Assembly: GCA_963835165.1 (NCBI GenBank)
Contig: CAWIGD010000022.1
Location: 62,001-126,000, forward strand
Direction of reading: 5' to 3'
Length of the DNA: 64,000 nucleotides
Source: VAZQ01 sp963835165
GTDB taxonomy: Bacteria > Pseudomonadota > Alphaproteobacteria > Rhizobiales > Xanthobacteraceae
Shown: positions 9,379 through 17,914 of the stretch, piece after piece
Layout: each line of letters starts with the position of its first letter
Numbering within the stretch: the first letter of the stretch is position 1
Notes under the pieces: model-generated
Told to the model about the DNA's origin: nothing
Databases searched by the model: none
The model's input: the letters and a program-made list of their open reading frames with translations, nothing else
Program-made: the position numbers and the translations under genes

Positions 9379-9846
9379 TCAGGCGACCTCGAAGATGCCC
9401 TCGACTTCAACCGCGGCATCCGCCGGCAGCGCCGCCACGCCGACGGTCGTGCGCGCGTGCCGGCCCTTGTCGCCGAGCACGGCGACCATGAGGTCGGAGG
9501 CGCCGTTCATGACTTTGGGACCTTCCAGGAAGGACGGCGCGGAATTGATGAAGCCGCCGAGGCGGGCCACCTGCTTGACCTTGTCGAGATCGCCGAGCGC
9601 CGCCTTGACCTGAGCCAACACGTTGATCGCGCAGGCGCGTGCCGCTTTTTGGCCGTCCTCGACTGATACCCCATCGCCGAGCCTGCCCTTGGCGACGAGC
9701 TTGCCGCTCGCATCGAGGCAGATCTGCCCCGACACGAACAGCAGTGCGCCGACCCGCACGAAAGGAATGTAGTTGGCGACGGGGGTGGCCGGCGTGGGGA
9801 GAACGATCCCAAGTTCCGCAAGTTTTTTTTCGACCGTTCCGGCCAT
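9379..9846 (-). CDS. RidA/YjgF-family protein
   Basis: 155 residues beginning MAGTVEKKLAELGIVLPTPATPVANYIPFVRVGALLFVSGQ. It belongs to the longer RidA subgroup that often carries the annotation LPS-biosynthesis or translation-inhibitor-like (SGQICLDASGKLVAKG; ARTTVGVAALPADAAVEVEGIFEVA). Some members are enamine/imine deaminases. It is 58 bases upstream of the GDPD gene on the same strand and could be cotranscribed with it. Confidence 0.88.
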   Translation of the reverse strand: MAGTVEKKLAELGIVLPTPATPVANYIPFVRVGALLFVSGQICLDASGKLVAKGRLGDGVSVEDGQKAARACAINVLAQVKAALGDLDKVKQVARLGGFINSAPSFLEGPKVMNGASDLMVAVLGDKGRHARTTVGVAALPADAAVEVEGIFEVA

Positions 9847-9867
9847 GATGTTCTCCGTGGCTGCCGA

Positions 9868-9942
9868 CTAGTGTCCCGATTCCGAAGGTCGCCCTTACGC
9901 TCGGCACGCTCAGATGCGAACTTCGGAATCGAGGGACACTAG
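9868..9942. repeat. Inverted repeat of the 'AGTGTCCCGATTCCGAAG' family
   Basis: Arms 9868-9887 and 9921-9942 are near-perfect complements ending in CTAG. Related single arms occur at about 13739 and 14632. Looks like a dispersed palindromic intergenic element. Confidence 0.7.
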
Positions 9943-9955
9943 CAAGTTTATGATT

Positions 9956-10031
9956 CTCGTGCGGTTTAGGATTTGAAGTTCCTGCCCGAATTCGCCGCAA
10001 GCTGGTAGGAACTTCAAATCCACCGCACGAG
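9956..10031. repeat. Long hairpin, 25-bp paired arms
   Basis: Left arm CTCGTGCGGT (9956-9965) plus GGATTTGAAGTTCCT (9969-9983) pairs fully with AGGAACTTCAAATCC (10007-10021) plus ACCGCACGAG (10022-10031), with only a 3-base bulge. A shorter relative is at 34995-35046. No gene is present between 9847 and 10200. Confidence 0.75.
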
Positions 10032-10200
10032 TGATTGTTGCCGTCCGGCTGTTGCCGGCGCCCTGTCTTCGCCGATCGCACGCGGCCATGCAAGCCGCCG
10101 GGAAACCCGGGCCAAGGGCCGGTTTTGGCTGCATCCGGTTGCGCGCGGGCGACGACCTACCTATGTTGCGCCGCAGCGGGCGGCGCGGAGGCAATTTGCG

Positions 10201-11064
10201 ATGATGATGTCAGGCAGATCGGTGCTCTGCGCGTCGGCGGTGCTGGCGGTTGCGGTGACGTTGGCTGGCGGTGTCGGGTTGCGGCACGCCACGGCGCTCA
10301 CCCCGGCCGACGAGCTCGCGTCCCACCGTGCCGTCTACGAGCTCAAGCTGGCGCAAACCCGCGGCAATTCCCCGGCCATGTCCGCGCGCGGCCGCATCCT
10401 CTACGATTTCTCCGGCAATGTCTGCGACGGTTACGCCCTGCAGTTCCGCCAGGTCTCGGAGCTCGACAATGGCGAGGGCAAGGTCACGCTCAGCGACCTG
10501 CGCTCGACCACGTGGGAGGACGGCGCGGCAAAATCGTACATCTTCAAGTCGCAGAACTATCTCAACGAGACCATGATCGATACCGTCGACGGCAAGGCCG
10601 AGCGGCAAGCCGGCAAGGTCGCCGTCAGCTTGACCAAACCGGTCGACAAGACGTTCGATCTCGAAGCCGCGACCGTGTTCCCGACCGAGCACATGCGCCG
10701 GATCATCGCCGCCGCGCGCGAGGACAAGAGCATCATCGAGCTCCCGGTCTATGACGGATCGGAGAAGGGCGAGAAGGTCTACAACACGCTCACCGTCATC
10801 GGCCGCGTGATCGCGCCGAACGAGCGCGTTCCGACCGACGCCGCCGCGGGCAAGGCGGCGCTCGCCGGCCTCAAGCGCTGGCCGGTCACGGTGAGCTATT
10901 TCGACAAGGCCTCCAAGAGCGGCGAGCAGGCGCCGGTCTATGCCATCAAGTTCGAGCTCTACGAGAACGGCATCTCGCGTGCGCTGGTGCTCGACTACAA
11001 CGATTTCGCCATCAGCGGCGAGCTCACCTCGCTCGAGATTCGCGACACCAAGCCCTGCAAGTAG
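10201..11064 (+). CDS. eipB: EipB-like periplasmic envelope integrity protein (DUF1849)
   Basis: 287 residues with an N-terminal signal peptide (after MMMSGRSVLCASAVLAVAV). The remainder is the DUF1849 domain (ADELASHRAVYELKLAQT; GRILYDFSGNVCDGYALQFRQ). In Brucella, EipB is a periplasmic beta-spiral protein needed for cell envelope integrity, with one conserved disulfide. The matching cysteines here are in NVCDGY and near the end in TKPCK. Full length and stand-alone. Confidence 0.87.
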   Translation: MMMSGRSVLCASAVLAVAVTLAGGVGLRHATALTPADELASHRAVYELKLAQTRGNSPAMSARGRILYDFSGNVCDGYALQFRQVSELDNGEGKVTLSDLRSTTWEDGAAKSYIFKSQNYLNETMIDTVDGKAERQAGKVAVSLTKPVDKTFDLEAATVFPTEHMRRIIAAAREDKSIIELPVYDGSEKGEKVYNTLTVIGRVIAPNERVPTDAAAGKAALAGLKRWPVTVSYFDKASKSGEQAPVYAIKFELYENGISRALVLDYNDFAISGELTSLEIRDTKPCK

Positions 11065-11152
11065 CTGCCGCGTGTCCCATTGCTCGCGTGTCCCGGCCAA
11101 GCGAGCGCCCCACTGCGTGACGCAGGTCCAGGTCTCTGACGCGAGTGCGAGC

Positions 11153-11240
11153 CGGGACCCAGGGCCACGGCGGGAAAGTCTCCGCGAGAAGTCTTTCCGG
11201 AGCTCCTGGGTCCCGGGTCTCGCTGCGCTCGCCCGGGACA
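11153..11240. repeat. Palindromic intergenic repeat (GGGACCCAGG ... CCTGGGTCCC)
   Basis: The 11065-11347 gap between eipB and dinB holds an inverted pair GGGACCCAGG / CCTGGGTCCC and several CCCGGG-rich copies of a short motif (GGGTCTCGCTGCGCTCGCCC). It is REP-like, with no coding potential recognised. Confidence 0.5.
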
Positions 11241-11347
11241 CGAGAGCGACGGTATCCGGGCCACGGGGATTATGGAGTCCAGACTCCCTCGCTGCGCTCG
11301 GGCCCCGGAATGACGTGCCAAGCGGGACGTGGCGCGGCTGTCACCAG

Positions 11348-12679
11348 CTAGTCGCCGTCGGTCATCCGCTCCCCGTCATCCGGTTCTTCCAGCGCGAGGC
11401 CTTTGATGATGGCTTCGTCGCCGAACCTCTCGCGCAGCCGGTCGATCGCCTGTTCGGCCTCGGCGGTGCGACGATCGAGCAGGTCGGCGAAATCCGCTCC
11501 CTTGCCGTCATCGAGCGCTGAGACGCCGATGCCGATCAGGCGGAACATCGTGCCGTCGATTTCCCGCCCGAGCAGTTCGCGCCCGGCGGCGAAGATCCGG
11601 GCGGCGAGCTGCGTCGGATGCGCCAGCGACTGCGCCCGCGTCCTGATGCGGAAGTCGGCGGTTTTCAGCTTGAGCGTCACCGTGCCGCCGGCGAGCTCAT
11701 TGCTCTTGAGCCGGGCGGAGACTTTTTCGCACAGGTGCCACAACCGCAGCTCCAGCCGCCGGAAGTCGGCGATGTCCTGATCGAAGGTGGTTTCCGCCGA
11801 AATGCTCTTGGTCTCGCGGTCGGCGTTGACCTTGCGCTCGTCGAGGCCACGCGCAAGGCGCGCGAGCCTTGCGCCCTCGGCGCCGTAGCGGCGCGTCAAC
11901 TCGCGCTCCCCGGCGCGCTGCAGATCGCCGATGGTGCGCAAGCCGTCGCGCGCAAGCCGCTGCTGCGCCACTTTGCCGACGCCGAAGATCAGCGTCACCG
12001 GCTTCGGCGCCAGGAACGTCGCGGCCTCGGTCGCACCGAGGACGGCAAAGCCGCGCGGCTTGTCCAGATCGGAGGCGATCTTGGCGAGGAACTTGTTGGG
12101 GGAGAGCCCGATCGACACCGTGATCCCGAGGCTGCGTTCGACGTCGGCGGCAAAGCCCGCGAGCGCCTTGGCGGGCGACATGCCGTGCAGGCGCGCGGTT
12201 CCCGACAGGTCCATGAACGCTTCGTCGATCGAGACGGGCTCCACCAGGGGCGTGAGCTTGAACATGAGCGCGCGCACCTCGCGGCCGACGCGCGCGTATT
12301 TCTCCATGTCGGGCCGGACCACGCTGGCGTGCGGGCACAGCCGCCGCGCCTCGAACATGGGCATCGCCGATCTCACACCGAACGTGCGCGCCACGTAGCA
12401 GGCCGTGAGCACGACGCCGCGTTGGCGTCCGCCGACGATCACCGGTTTGTCCGCGAGCGTCGGATCGTCGCGTTTCTCGATCGTGGCATAGAAGGCGTCG
12501 CAGTCGACATGAGCGATCGCCAGCGCGTCGAGTTCCGGATGCCGCAGCAGACGCGGCGAGCCGCACGCCGAGCAGCGTGATACGCCGTCCGGCGCGTCGC
12601 GGCGGCAATCGCGGCAGAAGCCGGGCGGGGGCCGGCGCGTCGGCTCGTTGTTCACCGCGACCCCGGCTGGTGCGCTCAT
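11348..12679 (-). CDS. dinB: DNA polymerase IV (Y-family translesion polymerase)
   Basis: 443 residues. The N-terminus has a small zinc-ribbon-like segment (GFCRDCRRD, SRCSACGSPR), seen in alphaproteobacterial DinB. Then comes the Y-family palm with catalytic carboxylates in IAHVDCDAFYATIEK and SIDEAFMDLSG, the fingers (ACYVARTFGVRSAMPMFEA) and the little-finger domain to the end. It performs error-prone lesion bypass. The start at 12679 overlaps the stop of the upstream DUF3572 gene by four bases. Confidence 0.92.
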   Translation of the reverse strand: MSAPAGVAVNNEPTRRPPPGFCRDCRRDAPDGVSRCSACGSPRLLRHPELDALAIAHVDCDAFYATIEKRDDPTLADKPVIVGGRQRGVVLTACYVARTFGVRSAMPMFEARRLCPHASVVRPDMEKYARVGREVRALMFKLTPLVEPVSIDEAFMDLSGTARLHGMSPAKALAGFAADVERSLGITVSIGLSPNKFLAKIASDLDKPRGFAVLGATEAATFLAPKPVTLIFGVGKVAQQRLARDGLRTIGDLQRAGERELTRRYGAEGARLARLARGLDERKVNADRETKSISAETTFDQDIADFRRLELRLWHLCEKVSARLKSNELAGGTVTLKLKTADFRIRTRAQSLAHPTQLAARIFAAGRELLGREIDGTMFRLIGIGVSALDDGKGADFADLLDRRTAEAEQAIDRLRERFGDEAIIKGLALEEPDDGERMTDGD

Positions 12680-12990
12680 GGCGTGTCGCGTTCCCAATGA
12701 CCGCCGGTGAGAACGTCGCGCGCGCGCATGACCGCTTCCGGATCGATCTCTTTGGCGGCGGCGAAGGCGAGCAGCAGCGCCTCGTCTGCCGCCACGTGAT
12801 CGAGCACACCGGCGAGAAATCGCGGCGCGCGCGCGGCCTCGCGCAGCGAGTCCGGTCCTATTCCGGTCATCGCCAGGAAACGCCCGAGTTGTTCCGGTTC
12901 GCCGGCGATGAAGCCCAGCGCGGCAATGGCGAGTTCTTCGGCCGCCGCCTGCCGCTCCCTGCGGCTTGTCGAGCGGGGCTGCTTGGTCAT
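12676..12990 (-). CDS. DUF3572 family protein
   Basis: 104 residues, start MTKQPRSTSRRERQAAAEELAIAAL. It matches DUF3572 (IAALGFIAGEPEQLGRFLAMTGIGPDSLR; DEALLLAFAAAKEIDPEAV), a small all-helical protein of unknown function found beside dinB or divK in Hyphomicrobiales. It is coupled to dinB by an ATGA overlap. Confidence 0.85.
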   Translation of the reverse strand: MTKQPRSTSRRERQAAAEELAIAALGFIAGEPEQLGRFLAMTGIGPDSLREAARAPRFLAGVLDHVAADEALLLAFAAAKEIDPEAVMRARDVLTGGHWERDTP

Positions 12991-13152
12991 CGCGTGCTCC
13001 GCCCACACGGTCGTGCACTTGGGAAAGACGCCGGGCGCCGAATCGCGCGGCGCAGACGCGGCCGATACTAATCGCGAAACGGGATCAAGTCCCTCGACGC
13101 CGGGGCGAAATGTCGGGTAGGTGAGGGACCCGATGTCATGAGGGAGGCGCCA

Positions 13153-13599
13153 ATGCGCAAGGGCCGTCTATCCGTTGCCGGCGCCAGCATTCTGTTCGCG
13201 TTGGGGCTTGCGGCGTGGGAGGTTTATTTCTTCTGGTACGCCGGGTCGTTCCCGGAACTCGAGGGGAGGGTCGGACTGTTCACGGCCGACCGGCTGGGCT
13301 TCAACATGGCGTGGCTCGCCGCCTTTTATCTCACCTACCAGCTGATCTCGATTCCGTTCAGCCTGCCCTCGGCGGGCAACAGGTTCATCGGCGTGGTCGA
13401 CGGCATGGCCTCGCTGGTGCCGCTGGCGGTCGTGCTGATCGTGGTGTTCGGGAAGCCGCAACTCGTGGGCACGCCGCAGCGCTGGGAGGCGGCGTTGCTG
13501 CTCATTTTCATCACCGTCGTCGACCTGTTCGGCGGGTATACGTTCAATCTGGCGCTCAGCCGCCGCACCATGGATGTGACGCCGGCGGGGCCTGGCTGA
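13153..13599 (+). CDS. Inner-membrane protein, four predicted helices
   Basis: 148 residues (MRKGRLSVAGASILFALGL...). Hydrophobic segments lie near residues 8-28, 48-66, 78-98 and 110-130. An AGGGAGG Shine-Dalgarno sits 5 bases before the ATG at 13153, which decides that start over an ATG at 13138. I do not recognise the family. It lies between divergent DUF3572/dinB and divK. Confidence 0.7.
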   Translation: MRKGRLSVAGASILFALGLAAWEVYFFWYAGSFPELEGRVGLFTADRLGFNMAWLAAFYLTYQLISIPFSLPSAGNRFIGVVDGMASLVPLAVVLIVVFGKPQLVGTPQRWEAALLLIFITVVDLFGGYTFNLALSRRTMDVTPAGPG

Positions 13600-13892
13600 T
13601 GCCGCCGCGCGCCGGCCCGGCACGTCACATGAAAGAACAGCTGCAAGCCGTTGAATTATCGCGATGTCCGAGCGGGCTCCTGCAGGCGCCTGACGCTTGC
13701 GGAAACGCGAATATTTGTGTTTCCGTAACGTATCCGGACTAGTGTCCCAATTCTGAAGTTCGCAGACGTCGCGCCACCCTCTGAGGCGAGCTTCGCACCG
13801 CATTTGGGTTCATCCCTGCGCGAAAAGCCTGGGCACGCAACTCTGGTCCCGCTGGGGTGCTGCGCACAGGAGAGACTGTCGAAAGGTCTGGA

Positions 13893-14279
13893 ATGTCGAA
13901 GACAGTGATGATCGTGGAAGACAACGAGCTCAATATGAAGCTGTTCCACGATCTGTTGGAAGCGCACGGCTACCGGACCGTCGGCACGCGCAACGGCATC
14001 GAGGCGCTCGATCTCGCCCGTAAGCACCGGCCCGATTTGATCCTGATGGACATTCAGCTGCCCGAGGTCTCCGGTCTCGAGGTGACCAAGTGGCTCAAGG
14101 AAGACCCGGAGCTCAAGGCCATTCCGGTGGTCGCCGTCACCGCCTTTGCAATGAAGGGCGACGAGGAGCGCATCCGCCAGGGCGGGTGCGAGGCCTACCT
14201 GTCGAAACCGATCTCGGTCGGCAAGTTCATCGAGACCATCCGGCACTTCCTCGGTTCCGCCGAGGAGGTCGGTCGATGA
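13893..14279 (+). CDS. divK: DivK, single-domain response regulator
   Basis: 128 residues consisting of one receiver domain: acidic pocket VEDNE, phospho-acceptor Asp in LILMDIQLPEVSG, Thr/Ala switch AVTAFAMKGDEERI and Lys in YLSKPISV. In Caulobacter and rhizobia DivK is phosphorylated by PleC/DivJ-type kinases and steers the CtrA cell-cycle pathway. It is normally followed by pleD in an overlapping operon. Here the overlap ATGA is present (ATGACGGCT at 14276) but a stop follows after three codons. Confidence 0.9.
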   Translation: MSKTVMIVEDNELNMKLFHDLLEAHGYRTVGTRNGIEALDLARKHRPDLILMDIQLPEVSGLEVTKWLKEDPELKAIPVVAVTAFAMKGDEERIRQGGCEAYLSKPISVGKFIETIRHFLGSAEEVGR

Positions 14280-14686
14280 CGGCTTGATTTGCGGGCGCAA
14301 AAACCCGGAGCCATCGAAATGTCACAGTCAACCCGGGGGAGTTTACGTTGACCGCAGTCTCTTCTTTATCCACAACCTAAATTGTTGATTTCCGAGGCCG
14401 TTGCGCTACGTTGCGCGGGCGGTGGAAGAGGCTCCCGGCTCCTGATAGGGTGGGGCGGCGGGGCATCGCGTCATCGTCTATCAGATTGATAACCCTACGG
14501 AATGCTCAGGTCCGCCGCATCTCCTGGGTCCGTGGGGTTCGGCCGGTTCGGGGGCGGTACGAGTGGCCTCCTCATGACGCCGCTCCCGACCGGCCACCTC
14601 CATCTCGACTGATCGCCAATTCGCAAGGGCGAGTGTCCGATTCCGAAGTTCGCAAACTCTCGCGGCACCCCCTGACAGCGAAATGC
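14280..14686. other. Gene-free segment where pleD would be expected
   Basis: Only a three-codon reading frame (Met-Thr-Ala-stop from 14276) remains after divK. I see no GGDEF or receiver sequence. A copy of the AGTGTCC-GATTCCGAAGTTCGC repeat is at about 14632. Confidence 0.6.
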
Positions 14687-14719
14687 AAAAGGCGCCCTCC
14701 CATCCGGGGGCGCCTTTTT
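14687..14719 (-). terminator. Terminator of the rpmG transcript
   Basis: AAAAGGCGCCC at 14687 pairs with GGGGCGCCTTTTT ending near 14719. On the minus strand the stem is followed by TTTT, about 55 bases after the rpmG stop. Confidence 0.75.
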
Positions 14720-14773
14720 CCTGCGCGTGAGCGACTCTAAGTTCGCACGCCTTTGCAGCGCGCCGATGCGAGC

Positions 14774-14941
14774 TTACTTGATCTTGGATTCCCGGAACTC
14801 GACGTGCTTCTTGGCGACCGGGTCGTACTTCTTCTTCACCAGCTTGTCGGTCATGGTGCGCGAGTTCTTGCGTGTCACGTAATAAAAACCGGTGTCGGCG
14901 CTGGAAACCAGCTTCACCTTGATGGTCGTGGCCTTGGCCAT
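14774..14941 (-). CDS. rpmG: 50S ribosomal protein L33 (bL33), unit A
   Basis: 55 residues, MAKATTIKVKLVSSADTGFY, then YVTRKNSRTMTDKLVKKKYDPVAKKHVEFRESKIK: the standard cysteine-free alphaproteobacterial L33 with a complete C-terminus. This is the only intact rpmG in the window. The left border of the 9.6-kb tandem duplication falls inside this gene, at base 14800, so its last nine codons are outside the duplicated unit. Confidence 0.93.
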   Translation of the reverse strand: MAKATTIKVKLVSSADTGFYYVTRKNSRTMTDKLVKKKYDPVAKKHVEFRESKIK

Positions 14942-15017
14942 GGCAAACCTCGATCGGATGAACTGGCGCGGAACCTAATGCCTTGCCTGCCAATGTCAAT
15001 GTACGGGAAGGGCGGCG

Positions 15018-15782
15018 TCACAGCAGGTCCCGTTTGAAGCGTCCTCGCGGCATGCTGTAAAATGGAACCGGCAGGTCGTGGCCGAACCCGTCCGCGATGC
15101 GCGCGTCGAGTTCCTCGAGCATCACGCCGGTCACGGCCGGCATATCCAGCTGCTTGGCATCCGTCAGCGGCATCCAGACCAGTTCGACGAGTTCGGCATC
15201 GGGCCCGGTCACGCCCTCGACCCGATGCGCGATCGCGCTCGCGTCGAGGGTGAAGAAGCGCGCGTCGAAGCGACGCTGCCGGCCAGGCGGGGTGATGGCG
15301 CGGCCGATGAAACGCAGCACGCTGAGATCCGGCAGGATTTTCGCTTCGGCGAATCCGCTCCATGGCCCCGGCGGAACCTTCACCGTCTCGTTCACCCGCA
15401 CCCCGAGCAGAAGTCCGGTCTCCTCGAACGTCTCGCGGATGGCGGCAAGCGCAAACGCCCGCGCCTTGGCGGCGCTGGCGCGTTGCAGATGCTTCATCAG
15501 GTTCGCCTCGGCGTGGGGATCGAGCGGTTTCGCGACCGGCATGAGCCTGTCGACGGGATCCACCCGGCCGCCCGGGAAAACGAATTTGCCCGGCATGAAT
15601 TTGTGCCGCTCGTGTCGCTTGCCGAGCAGGACTTTGGGCAGCGGCCCGGACCGGTCGACCAGGATCAGCGTCGCCGCATCCTTCGGCCGCACGTAGGGCG
15701 CCGTGAGGTCGCGCTCGACCTCGTTCATCCGCTTGACGAAGCGGTTCATCCGCTCGAGCCGGTCCGCTTGCACGTCGCGCAT
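15018..15782 (-). CDS. NUDIX hydrolase, unit A
   Basis: 254 residues. It begins MRDVQADRLERMNRFVKRMNE and has a NUDIX-type fold: the substrate-side PGKFVFPGGRVD and the Nudix helix AAIRETFEETGLLLG (RExxEExG-like). Members hydrolyse nucleoside diphosphates linked to another moiety; the substrate is unknown. The gene sits between rpmG and the regulator gene, as in related genomes. It has the same length as the unit B copy, with about 15 amino-acid differences counted by eye. Confidence 0.88.
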   Translation of the reverse strand: MRDVQADRLERMNRFVKRMNEVERDLTAPYVRPKDAATLILVDRSGPLPKVLLGKRHERHKFMPGKFVFPGGRVDPVDRLMPVAKPLDPHAEANLMKHLQRASAAKARAFALAAIRETFEETGLLLGVRVNETVKVPPGPWSGFAEAKILPDLSVLRFIGRAITPPGRQRRFDARFFTLDASAIAHRVEGVTGPDAELVELVWMPLTDAKQLDMPAVTGVMLEELDARIADGFGHDLPVPFYSMPRGRFKRDLL

Positions 15783-15960
15783 GATCGGGTGTCCTCGATT
15801 TCCCTGCGGCCTTTGTCTGTCACTTGTTGCCGGGTCTCGCCAAGCACCAATGACGCTTTTTTTGCTGGGGCAGGGCTGCTGTGCTGAGGGATTCCCGCAA
15901 ACCGTCTGCGATCGCGGCCCTGCAACCGGCGCTTGGCCGGCGTGTCGGCATGTTGGCCGC

Positions 15961-17331
15961 TCAGACCACGCGGGTCACGGCCGCCGGCGACCGCAACGCC
16001 GCGGCCAGGATCTCCAAGCCTCGGACCAGTTCGGCGCGGCTGCTGGCCGCGCCGAGCGAAACGCGGATCGCGTGTGGTTGCGGCTCCGCGACACTGAACG
16101 CTTCGGCCGTCACCACGCCGAGTCCCTGCCTTTGAACGTAGGACGCGAATTCCGTCCTGCTCCAGCTCGGCGGTAGCGGGATCCAGATGTGGTGGCCGTT
16201 GGGGTGCCGGGAAAATGCATGACGCGCGAGCACCTGGGCGGCAAGTTTCTGTCTGGCGGTCGCCTCGTCGCGGATCGCTGCGATGATCGCGTCGGCGCTG
16301 CCGTCCTGCAGCCAGCGCGTCACCAGCGCGACCATCAGGAACGCGGGCATGTGCACGGTCGCACGCAGAGCGGCCGCCAGCACGCTTGCCGAGTCGCGAT
16401 CGGGCGTGAGCAGGAACGACACGCGCAGCCCCGGCGCGATGCATTTGGAAAACGTGGCGGCGAGGTACGTCCGCTCCGGAATGAGCGTGGCCAACGGCAC
16501 GGCCTTGGGCTCCAGCATGCCATAGGCATCGTCTTCCAGCAGCAGCACGTCGCGTGTGCGCAGGATTTCGGCCACCTGCTCGCGCCGCGACCGCGGCATG
16601 GTCGCCGTGGTCGGATTGTGGATCGTCGGGATCAGATAGACGGCCTTGGGTGAATGTTTCCGACACGCCGCATCGAGCGCGTCGGGAAGAATGCCGTGCT
16701 CGTCGATCGGAACGCCCACGAGGCGCACGCCCCTGCAGGCCGCCGCCGCCTTCATGCCGGGATAGGTCAGCGCTTCCGTGAGGACGACGTCTCCCGGCGC
16801 GGTGAGCGCGATGAGCAGATTGAACAGCGCATTCTGCGTGCCCGGGCAGATCACGACACGATCGCCGCTGGCCTCCGCGATGCGCGACCGCAGCCATGCG
16901 GCGGCGATGTCCCGTTCGGCTCCGCTTCCGCCGGGGTCGCGGTAATTGAGGTGGGCGGAGAACCCGACGTCCCGCTGGATCGCGGCGATGCCCCGGGTGA
17001 GCCGTCCCTCGAGATCGGCTTCCAGCGGCTGCGGCGGCAGATTCATCGAGAGGTCGAGTTCGGGACGCTCGGCCGCGGCGTGATGCGACATGCTCTCGGC
17101 GACAAAGGTGCCTTGCCCCGTGCGCGCTTCGGTCAGGCCGCATCGGCGCGCTTCGGTGTAGGCCCGGGTGACGGTCGTGAGATCGACCCCGAGCGCCTTC
17201 GCCAGGGCGCGATGGGTCGGCAATTGCTGCCCGCGACGCAGGCGGCCGCTGGCCACGTCCGCCGTCAAGGCGTCGACGATGCGGCGGTAGAGCGGACCCT
17301 CGCGGTCATTGAGCGTAGGGCGCCAATCCAT
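15961..17331 (-). CDS. MocR-type regulator (GntR HTH + aminotransferase-like domain), unit A
   Basis: 456 residues. The N-terminal GntR winged helix (GPLYRRIVDALTADVASGRLRRGQQLPTHRALAKALGVDLTTV) is followed by a fold-type I aminotransferase domain with the PLP-binding lysine in ATFSKCIAPGLR and the conserved VYLIPTIHNPTTATMP. MocR proteins are PLP-dependent transcription factors, often autoregulated and divergent from a target gene. Here the divergent gene encodes a DUF983 membrane protein. The start MDWRPTLNDREGP at 17331 is shared by both copies; one operator half-site overlaps it. Confidence 0.9.
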   Translation of the reverse strand: MDWRPTLNDREGPLYRRIVDALTADVASGRLRRGQQLPTHRALAKALGVDLTTVTRAYTEARRCGLTEARTGQGTFVAESMSHHAAAERPELDLSMNLPPQPLEADLEGRLTRGIAAIQRDVGFSAHLNYRDPGGSGAERDIAAAWLRSRIAEASGDRVVICPGTQNALFNLLIALTAPGDVVLTEALTYPGMKAAAACRGVRLVGVPIDEHGILPDALDAACRKHSPKAVYLIPTIHNPTTATMPRSRREQVAEILRTRDVLLLEDDAYGMLEPKAVPLATLIPERTYLAATFSKCIAPGLRVSFLLTPDRDSASVLAAALRATVHMPAFLMVALVTRWLQDGSADAIIAAIRDEATARQKLAAQVLARHAFSRHPNGHHIWIPLPPSWSRTEFASYVQRQGLGVVTAEAFSVAEPQPHAIRVSLGAASSRAELVRGLEILAAALRSPAAVTRVV

Positions 17332-17385
17332 ACATTCTTCAGGCAAATGGTTGAGTGTAAGGGCCATTCACCTTATTGTATGGAT
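17326..17385. promoter_or_regulatory. Probable MocR operator: paired 9-bp inverted half-sites, unit A
   Basis: ATCCATACA (17326-17334) and its exact complement TGTATGGAT (17377-17385) flank the divergent promoter region. A further TTGAGTGTAAG lies between them. The same elements recur in unit B, while the spacer between them has diverged. Confidence 0.6.
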
Positions 17386-17429
17386 GCGCTTCACGCAAGC
17401 GGGCGCAACCCATGGACTCGGGGACACGC

Positions 17430-17837
17430 ATGTCAAATCTCTCTCCGCCGCGGCCGCTGATGACCGAACTGGTCCGGGGTCTGCTCGGCCGTTGCCCCTG
17501 CTGCGGCAAGGGCCGGATGTTCGGAGCCTTTCTCAAGGTGAAGGACCGGTGCGAGGTTTGCGGCGAAGAGCTGCATCACCATCGGGCCGACGATTTTCCC
17601 GCCTATATCGTGATCTTCCTCGTCGGCCACATGCTGGTTCCGGCCGTGCTCTCGGTGGAAACCAACTTCGCGCCGTCCTACTGGGTGCACCTGATGCTGT
17701 GGCTGCCGCCCACCCTCATTTTGACGCTCGGCCTCCTGCAGCCGGTCAAGGGCGCCGTCGTCGCGCTGCAGTGGCGCATGGGAATGCACGGGTTCGAGGA
17801 GGCCAAGCGCGCCCGCGGCTCGCACGTGTGCGCTTAG
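17430..17837 (+). CDS. DUF983 membrane protein, unit A
   Basis: 135 residues. An N-terminal zinc-ribbon-like block (GLLGRCPCCGKGRMFGAFLK, then CEVCGEELHHHRADDFPAY) precedes two transmembrane helices (VIFLVGHMLVPAVLSV; WLPPTLILTLGLLQPV). This is the DUF983 family of unknown function, commonly next to rnr in Hyphomicrobiales. Start at ATG 17430. It is divergent from the MocR-type regulator and may be its target. Confidence 0.87.
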   Translation: MSNLSPPRPLMTELVRGLLGRCPCCGKGRMFGAFLKVKDRCEVCGEELHHHRADDFPAYIVIFLVGHMLVPAVLSVETNFAPSYWVHLMLWLPPTLILTLGLLQPVKGAVVALQWRMGMHGFEEAKRARGSHVCA

Positions 17838-17886
17838 AGCATGATCCCGAAAAGTGGATACCGGTTTTCGGAAAAGATCATGCTCC
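17838..17886. repeat. Rhizobial palindrome (GAGCATGATCCCGAAAAG type)
   Basis: AGCATGATC...CCGAAAAGTGGATACCGGTTTTCGG...GATCATGCT is an imperfect palindrome directly after the DUF983 stop. This element type is common in rhizobial genomes and probably ends transcription here. Absent from unit B. Confidence 0.75.
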
Positions 17887-17914
17887 AACAAAAGCCGCCC
17901 TCAGGCTGACGTCC

